A stretch of 64,000 nucleotides of DNA from Aquilaria yunnanensis (taxonomy: Eukaryota; Streptophyta; Magnoliopsida; Malvales; Thymelaeaceae), in NCBI GenBank assembly GCA_039654915.1, contig CM077593.1:76736501-76800500 (forward strand), read 5' to 3'. Every line of letters starts with the position of its first letter. Position 1 is the first letter of the stretch. The notes under the pieces are model-generated. The model saw only the letters and a program-made list of their open reading frames with translations. It was not told the origin of the DNA and searched no databases. The position numbers and the translations under genes were made by a program. Shown here one piece after another: positions 57,681 through 64,000 of the stretch.

Positions 57681-59149
57681 TGTGGCACTCTAATAGTTAT
57701 CACCCAAGTATATATTGTTGCAAGTAGTAAAATCTTGGGAGTCCAAGTGTGAAACCATAGGGAATTGAATTAAAAAATGCAAATTATGGATTTTAAACAA
57801 AGAAAATATTTATGGAAGGTGTGAACAAAAGTTGATTAAAATTCAAATTCAAGTAAAATAGCTAAGGTTAGGGAATCCACTTTTAGTATATCAGTTATGA
57901 GTAATTTTAGCCCATTTTGCCACTCAATTGGGATCCATAAATAAAGCAGGTCCCAATCGGCAAATTTAATAACCAAATTCCAAAAATGTGAGGCATGAGT
58001 TAGTATTAGCTTTCATTGATCATATAACGCCAATGCTTACTAATGGGTTCAAGTATCCATCATGTTAACCTTTGTCCATAATAACTCAAGATTCCTACAT
58101 AACCAGCAGAGCCATGTTATATGGAAGGAATCAAGTAGCTTTTGTGCCAATGATTGGCTATGATGAATAAAGACTCCCATTTAGCAAGAAGAGTGGTTAA
58201 ATTGATTAAGAAAGTAAATACCATTAACGATGCGATTCATTCAAATTAGCCATAACCATTATACCAGAAGCTTCACCCTTTCACCTTAGCAAAAGAAAAA
58301 ATTAGTTAGCCATGGTAAGAGTAAACAACATAAATAAAGATGAAATAAACATAGATTGAAAGAACAAAGGAAAAACAAGAAGAAAACAACCTGGTCAGAG
58401 CTTCGGTATTGAAAACAAAGACAAACTAAAGAACAAAAGCTAAGTTTGATGCATGAACATGAAAATGGCCTAAGAACAAGCCTAGAATGTCCTCCCCCCA
58501 AGGTGCCTATTTATAGAGTCTTTGGGTGGGTGAAATAGTAAAATGGAAAAGTAAATGGTTGCTGAATACAATTCAAACAAGGTAGCACAAACTTCTTTTA
58601 ATTTTTTGACCACGATACACATCAATTCAGCTTTTCCTCAAACAATAAGACTTGTAGATCTCTTCTTTAGCTTCTAAATGGTAGCTTGATCATTGAAATT
58701 TACCATATGTAGCCCAAGTTATGATTTTTGTACTGAAACTACTTTTCAACACACAATAAAATAGATGATCTCATTTATAAGTAGATTTTGGCAATGAAAA
58801 TGATCAAATTAACTCTTGGCATGAAGTAGATTTAAAGATGTATATGTTGGCTTTCGGATGAACTTAGAATCAATCAGTTCTAATATCCACAGCTCCAAAT
58901 ATGATTTTTCTTATAAAGGATTACCAAGTAGTGATTTTATCCACCTACATAAAAGATAATTATTTAATAAATTTTATAATATGGATGCATAGTAAACCAT
59001 GTATGAACAATGAATACACATATGAATAGTAAATATGCATTAATAGTAACCTGGTGGAATAACTACTAAAATTAGTGAAATTAACTGTACTCAAAATGTA
59101 TAATGATGATTTAAACGCTTAATAGTAATACACTTATGAGTATTCATCA
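57681..59149 (-). repeat. 5' LTR of Athila-like element
   Basis: Minus strand begins TGATGAATACTCATAAGTG at 59149 and ends GAGTGCCACA at 57681, just before the primer site. The last 100 bp (CTTGGACTCCCAAG, TTTACTACTTGCAAC, CTTGGGTG) are recognisable as the U5 end of Athila LTRs. Start and end carry TG and CA. The partner LTR is missing, so the limits rest on motifs only. The start cuts into an unrelated LTR at 59150. Confidence 0.7.
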
Positions 59150-59461
59150 AGCCCTCTTCCTAACGTAGTAACCTTCAGTCAAAATGGGCCAAAGCTTTAA
59201 AACTTGGATAAATTTTTTGGTGCTAAGCAAGGTTAGATTTTAAAATAGTTGTCTAACACTTGGTACTTGGCCCGATACATCAAGACACAAAATAAGCATT
59301 TTGCCCCATGACCTCCTATGGCACCATAAACTCCTCGAAACCTAGTAAACCTTGCCTAACATACTTGATCATGCCAAGTTAACTTAAACTAAGGTATTAA
59401 ACTAGGAATTTTATAAATTTAACTTCCTCAACCAGGCTTCCCATTAGGAGGGTCATAACAT
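59150..59461 (-). repeat. 3' LTR start of Tekay-like element 2, cut by the Athila LTR
   Basis: The minus strand has GCGGGGAGGA followed by TGTTATGACCCTCC at 59461. The next 310 bp resemble 43790-44055. The LTR then stops at the Athila LTR start. Confidence 0.7.
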
Positions 59462-59471
59462 CCTCCCCGCA
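59462..59471 (-). other. Polypurine tract of Tekay-like element 2
   Basis: GCGGGGAGGA on the minus strand, directly before the TGTTATGACC LTR start. Confidence 0.7.
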
Positions 59472-61170
59472 TTCTGAAATTTAGCCCTTACAATTTCACT
59501 GCAATTGAAAGAATTCACTACGATATCTTTTTAGCATATCCTTCTCTGTTTCACAAGTAGCTCCCTCCTAGCTATGGGTTGACCAGAGAATCTTAGCCAT
59601 TGGAATACATTTGGTACGAAGTTTCTAAACTTGCCTATGAAGGATTTTGATATGCTCAACCTTATAGATCAAGTCCTCCTGGATGGGGATCACCGATCAG
59701 GTAACTACTTTTCCCGAACCAACCATGCACTTTCATAGAAGACAAACATACAAGACATTGTGCACTTGGGGCATGTTGGGTGGTAATGAAAATTGGTAAA
59801 TAACTTTCAACACCTTCTCCAAAATCTCATTGGGGCCAATGTATGTTTGGGCTAGCTTACCCCTCTACCTAAACTGGGCTACTCCTTTCATAGGGGATAA
59901 GAAGCACTTTGTCTCCAACATCAAAGTCCAACTGCCATCACCTCATGCTGGCATACTTTGTCCATTAGTCATTTTTTGCCCTAATCAATTCCTTGATTAA
60001 CCTAATCTTAACCATGGTGTCAGTTATGATATCGAGACAAAAAACTATTACATCTGAAAGGTTAGCCCAACACTGGGGCATCATGCATTGCCTACCATAC
60101 AATGCCTCATATGCACTCCCATATACTTCTAACTTAGCGCATCCATTACCAAATTTCCTTTCTTGGTGCAATACTCAATTGAACAGTCAAAATCTTTTAT
60201 GTACTCAATACACCCTCACTCCCTTATACTCTACTCCTTTTGAGTAAATAGGTATTTCAAACTCTTATAGTCAGTGAAGATTTGAAATGACCTCCCCATC
60301 AAATAGTGCCTCCAAAGTTTGAGTGCGAAGACTACCATAACAAGCTCAAGGTTGTGAACCGGGCATTTCAACTCATTAAACTTGAACAACCTTGAGCCAT
60401 AGGTGATTACTTGGATTTTTTGCATCAACACACTTGAAGCCAGAACTCATTGCATTTGTGTACACAGTAAAGGCCTTGTTTGGATCTAGTAAGATTAGCA
60501 TTAGTGTGCAGATTTTAAGCTAAGTAACCCTCTTCACACTTTAGTGTCTAATCAAACTTTTAATCTTTCTTGGTCAAGGCTATCAATAATACAGCCATAA
60601 CATAAAATTTCTCTATAAACATCCTATAGTAGCCTATAAAGCCCAAGAAGCTCTAAGCTTCTATTGCAGTAGTTGGCAACTTCCACTGGACTATCGCTTG
60701 AACCTTTTCATGATCAATTGATAAACCTTGACCACATATAATGTGCCTAAAAAACTATATCCTTTTAGACAAAAACTCACACTTAGGCAACGTTGCAAGG
60801 TACTGATTATCCTTAGAACTTGTAAAATGATCCCAAGGCACTCATTATGCTCCTAGGTAGACTATGAGTATACCACAATATCATTGATAAAGAATTTAGC
60901 AAACCAATCTAAAAAAGGTCTAAAGATTCTATTCATGATTTCCAAGAACACTACTGGGGCATTAGTCATGCTAAATGGCATAACTATGTACTCCTAACGC
61001 CCATATCTCATCCTAGACGTGGTCTTCAAGATAACTTCCTCTATAACCCTAATCCAGAAATATCCAAAATGGAGGTCAATGGCATGGCCACCCACGGCCC
61101 TGCCCAAGAAGCTTGTGAGAACAGATCTCATGATGGTTACAATTGGCTAGTTATTTATATGCGCCAAATT
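59472..61170 (-). pseudogene. Tekay-like gypsy pol 2 (RT, RNase H, integrase C-terminus), decayed with internal deletion
   Basis: Order on the minus strand: RT (about 60880-61090) with [20 protein letters not shown] and FINDIVVYS, in which the first catalytic Asp of the usual IDD is Asn; RNase H (60231-60431) with ELKCPVHNLELVMVVFALKL and IFTDYKSLKYLFTQKE; then integrase C-terminal part (59965-60171) with YEALYGRQC. Only about 60 bp separate the RNase H end from this last segment, so the zinc domain and DDE core are deleted. The tail down to the polypurine tract is frame-shifted. Confidence 0.85.
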
Positions 61171-61449
61171 AAAACTTTGTGTCACTAGTGAATTAACCTA
61201 GAAATGCAAGTATGCATGCAATTTTTTCTTTGACTTGAGGAAACATTAATTTTTAAAGCATTCATAATTGCCTACACATTTTTCTATGGAAATCAAAGTT
61301 CAAATGGACAAAGCATTTAAATCGATCATTTGTATCATCATAACTACACAAAAACCCCAGTGAGGGCATTCAATAAAAGAAGACTAATGCACCTCACCCA
61401 AAAGCAACCCTAGAGTCCTTTGCTCTATACATAAACAAAGGAGGCAACT
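61171..61449. other. Upstream of RT in Tekay-like element 2, nothing identified
   Basis: Expected to hold gag and protease, but it is too short and no motif is recognised, so those genes are deleted. Confidence 0.4.
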
Positions 61450-62757
61450 ACTGCAAACAATATACAAAATTCTTTCCTACTAAGATTTTTCCATCTAACT
61501 CCCACCTTAGATGCAATCCCGATGGTGAGCCTCGAAAAGTCCTCCATGTGCTCTACTAGCTACTGTAGATAGGAAAACTATAGTTAGCAAGGATCCTTAA
61601 CCAACATGTAAACATAAAAAAAAAAATCATAAGGATTCTTATAATATTATACATGCAACAAACAACTACCATAACAACCCTCAGCAATTATCAGGCTCAA
61701 CAACATTAAAAACTACACAACATAAGATAAGGGAGTCAAAATTTGGAAATTTTAATAACGAATCTTCACTTGCAAGGAAAAATGGTAAGAACAACGCATA
61801 TATAATCATATGTAATTTGCTATGAGCTCATATAGCTTGAGGCTAAACCTGTTCATATATGTTTTATTCCCTTAGGACTTGTCCTTTACCTAGCTCTTAA
61901 ACAACAAGGCAAAGCCTTGTCTACTAGCAAGCATTGCTTACTAGCCTAACTAGTAAAGTTCTTCGCTAGTTGAATCTCCCTTATATTGTACAGGGGCACT
62001 ATGGTTAGACTAATAATTTTGAGGTCTTGACGAACACACTAGGTTCACTAAGGTTTCCTCATCATGGCCTTGAACCTTAAGGTACAGCTAAGGTCTTGAT
62101 GGTGCTAAAGCTTCCACCTCATCTAATGGTGTATTGGTATAGCTCATCAACTAGTTTTCTTATAAGGTGCACTTCCCATCCATGAAACTATAAGAAAACC
62201 CGTAGACCATAAGAGAGTTTTGGGAGTTCTGAAGTTCCATTGTGCAACTACAACCCTTAGGCACACTTAGGACCACTGATGCCCTCCCCTAGATCCTCTT
62301 TTCCCTTCTTACATGGGTACCTCACAAAACTTTGATTTCCACTAGGAATTAATCTTTATATGAAGATTTGGCCATGGAATTTGAAGAAAAAGGGAGAGCT
62401 ACGAGAATACAAAATTAATGATAATGAAAAGTAGCTTCAAAATGTCCCAAAATGGCTTAACAAGCCATCTTTCACTTTAGCCCAATAACTTAATTAGTTT
62501 TGCCAAAAAGACCACTTGTTCAAATAGTGCTATAAGACTTGGCAATTTAGTCCAAATCTTTGGTTTCCAACCACTTAGGTCCAAAAAAACAACTTATGAG
62601 CTCAAACACCAAACCTATCCCCTCAGGGTATGAAATGACCATTTCACCCCTGATGACACTTAGGTACCAAAATGACCTAGGAACCATCTAACCCTTAATA
62701 TACTTGCTTGACTTGCTAAACAAAACAAATTGAGGTATTAACCATTGAAGGTCCACT
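61450..62757 (-). repeat. LTR fragment, probable 5' LTR of Tekay-like element 2
   Basis: Same orientation and family as 42230-44055 and 59150-59461 (shared TTGAGGTATTAA stretch at 62740 and GAGGCTAAACCT near 61840). An R/U5-like GGATCCTTAACCAAC lies near 61590. Its position upstream of the minus-strand RT fits a 5' LTR. The start is not clearly TG-bounded, so pairing is uncertain. Confidence 0.5.
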
Positions 62758-62864
62758 ACCTAGATGGCCATAACAGCTAAGAATGCTATAAATGTCATGA
62801 AAAGAAGGCAAGAATGTAAAGGAAGACTTTGGAGATGAAGACATAACAAAGAACCATTGATTTA

Positions 62865-63250
62865 AAAAAAAACATCTCATTCATTGAAAAGTGAACCTGA
62901 TTAGAGTTGGGATCATAGCATAAATAACCTTTTTATGTGACTTTATGCACTAAGAAGGCACAACGGATGGATTGCGTAGAAAGTTTATTTCTTTCTACAG
63001 GCGAAAGATGCATAAAACAGACATGTCCAAAGGTGCATAGATTTGTATAAGTAGGTTTACAATGATACAACATGAAGTATTGGGACTCAGAATTCAAAAC
63101 ATGGGAAGGAAGTCTATTAAAAAGAAAGATTTGTATCAGTAGGTTCAAATTATTCTTTATTCTGAGAGGATCTTTCATTATATAGGTGTGCCAACTAAAC
63201 AAGGAAATTAGAGCTATCCCTGTCAATTACATTAGAATGATCCTAAGAAG
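62865..63250 (-). pseudogene. Ty1/copia integrase C-terminal fragment, minus strand
   Basis: ORF 62933-63226 reads FLFNRLPSHVLNSESQYFML, then YTNLCTFGHVCFMHLSPVER and NKLSTQSIRCAFLVHKVT, followed after one stop and in the same frame by KGYLCYDPNSNQVHFSMNEM. This is the region after the DDE core of copia integrase. It is unrelated in position and strand to the copia element at 33410-40809. Confidence 0.85.
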
Positions 63251-63364
63251 CTGTATATAGAAAGCTAACTCTCATTCCCTATTTATGAGAGTAAATATGG
63301 CCTAGATTAATGAGTCAGTTTCAACCATTACTTATGTACAAATACATGAATTTCTATTGACTTA

Positions 63365-64000
63365 TCGATGGGGAGAACTCTAACGATCAAGTCAGTAAGG
63401 TATTCAATAGAGGACACAATGGTATAGGAGCTTTTCAATAATGTTACCTAGAGGCAATAGAGGTCTTTCTTAATTTATAGGTAGGATGGTAGTTAGCCTC
63501 ACTTTTGGCCTATGGGACCAATTAGGACATTTGTATAATGGCAGGGGATTCCTGCTAATCATACTGAAATCATTCCTAAGATAGATTGTGCAAACGTTAG
63601 TGCCACCCTGCAATAATTTTGAACCAATGGATTTTGTCGTATATGGGAACCTATGGAGCTAACATTCCAAGGGGTTACTTCAGGAAAATATTCCCAAGTA
63701 CTAAGGTCCATGTGTAGCATCTAAAGCCCTCCATGGAGGTATTGCCAAATTCTAGGGCTATCATTTTGGGGTGCTAACCTTTTTTACGAACTTGCCTACT
63801 CACACAGATCTTTAGGGTGATGAACTACATTATTCCATGGTTCGTTTAAGAAGGTTCCTTGATAGGGACACGTAAAGAATTTTCATGAAGGGAATATGAA
63901 ACCGAAGTATGTTTGGCTACCACTTGTCCTCGATAAATTGTCTGAATTGGGTATTATACTTCTACCATGCATTTTATTAGTCTCACTCTATTAAGGGGCC
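63365..64000 (-). repeat. Possible Tat-type LTR fragment at the window edge
   Basis: GGAGAACTCTAACGATCAAG followed by TCAG aligns with GGAGTCTTAAACGCCCAAG and TCAG of the Tat-1 LTR, and a TTTATAGG stretch follows at a similar distance (63474-63481). The rest is too diverged to align by eye. Confidence 0.35.

Noticed and set aside
62933..63226. Possible intact small host gene (97 aa)
   Set aside because: It is clearly the post-core part of copia integrase, and similarity continues past its stop codon.
1..64000. tRNA, rRNA, snRNA genes, CRISPR arrays, bacterial operons or prophage
   Set aside because: None was recognised on either strand. The primer-binding sites only look like tRNA 3' ends because they are complementary to them.

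Overview
This is nuclear DNA of a seed plant, probably a eudicot, from a region made almost entirely of transposable elements. The background is AT-rich. Six or more LTR-retrotransposon insertions and one hAT DNA transposon lie in or over one another. I see no intact host gene, RNA gene, CRISPR array or bacterial-type feature. Short ORFs outside the listed features look random. The species cannot be named from the sequence.

Layout. (1) 1-22951 is one old Ty3/gypsy-type element on the + strand. Its 5' LTR runs off the left edge of the window, and it has a decayed initiator-Met-type primer site, no recognisable gag-pol, a polypurine tract and a complete 3' LTR. Nested inside it at 8466-18845 is a decayed Tat-lineage Ty3/gypsy element, here called Tat-1. 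(2) 22952-24538 is a broken hAT transposase into which the outer element appears to have inserted. (3) 25400-30815 holds a decayed Tekay/Del-like gypsy element (minus strand) and an inverted LTR fragment. (4) 30816-33409 is LTR-like debris. (5) 33410-40809 is a decayed Ty1/copia element on the + strand whose 5' half has been replaced by other debris. (6) 40810-42060 is a third Tat-like fragment, Tat-3. (7) 42230-44055 is an LTR fragment. (8) 44037-59149 is an Athila-like element on the minus strand, split by Tat-2 at 45348-56433. Tat-2 is complete, with two 972-bp LTRs and a TAAAA target duplication. (9) 59150-62757 is a second decayed Tekay-like element with its LTRs. (10) 62865-63250 is a copia integrase fragment. 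(11) 63365-64000 is possibly another Tat-type LTR.

The best material is Tat-2. Its minus strand encodes gag, protease, reverse transcriptase, a gypsy RNase H, a second (Tat-type) RNase H and integrase, broken by a few stops and frameshifts. On the opposite strand, reading from near the polypurine tract towards the end of pol, is an additional antisense gene. It has four exons and three short GT-AG introns whose reading frames agree across every junction, its own TATA box and an upstream G-box. Tat-1 carries the same gene with introns at the same places, so the arrangement is ancestral to the family. Introns can persist in a retroelement only if they are not removed from the genomic RNA, which fits antisense transcription of this gene.

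Order of events, from nesting and LTR divergence: the hAT is oldest, then the outer gypsy element, then Tat-1 (LTRs differ at roughly one site in five or six). Separately, the Tekay-2 LTR is followed by Athila, then Tat-2 (LTRs differ at about 26 of 972 sites). Coordinates of decayed fragments are approximate, and all homology calls come from recognising protein and LTR motifs by eye.
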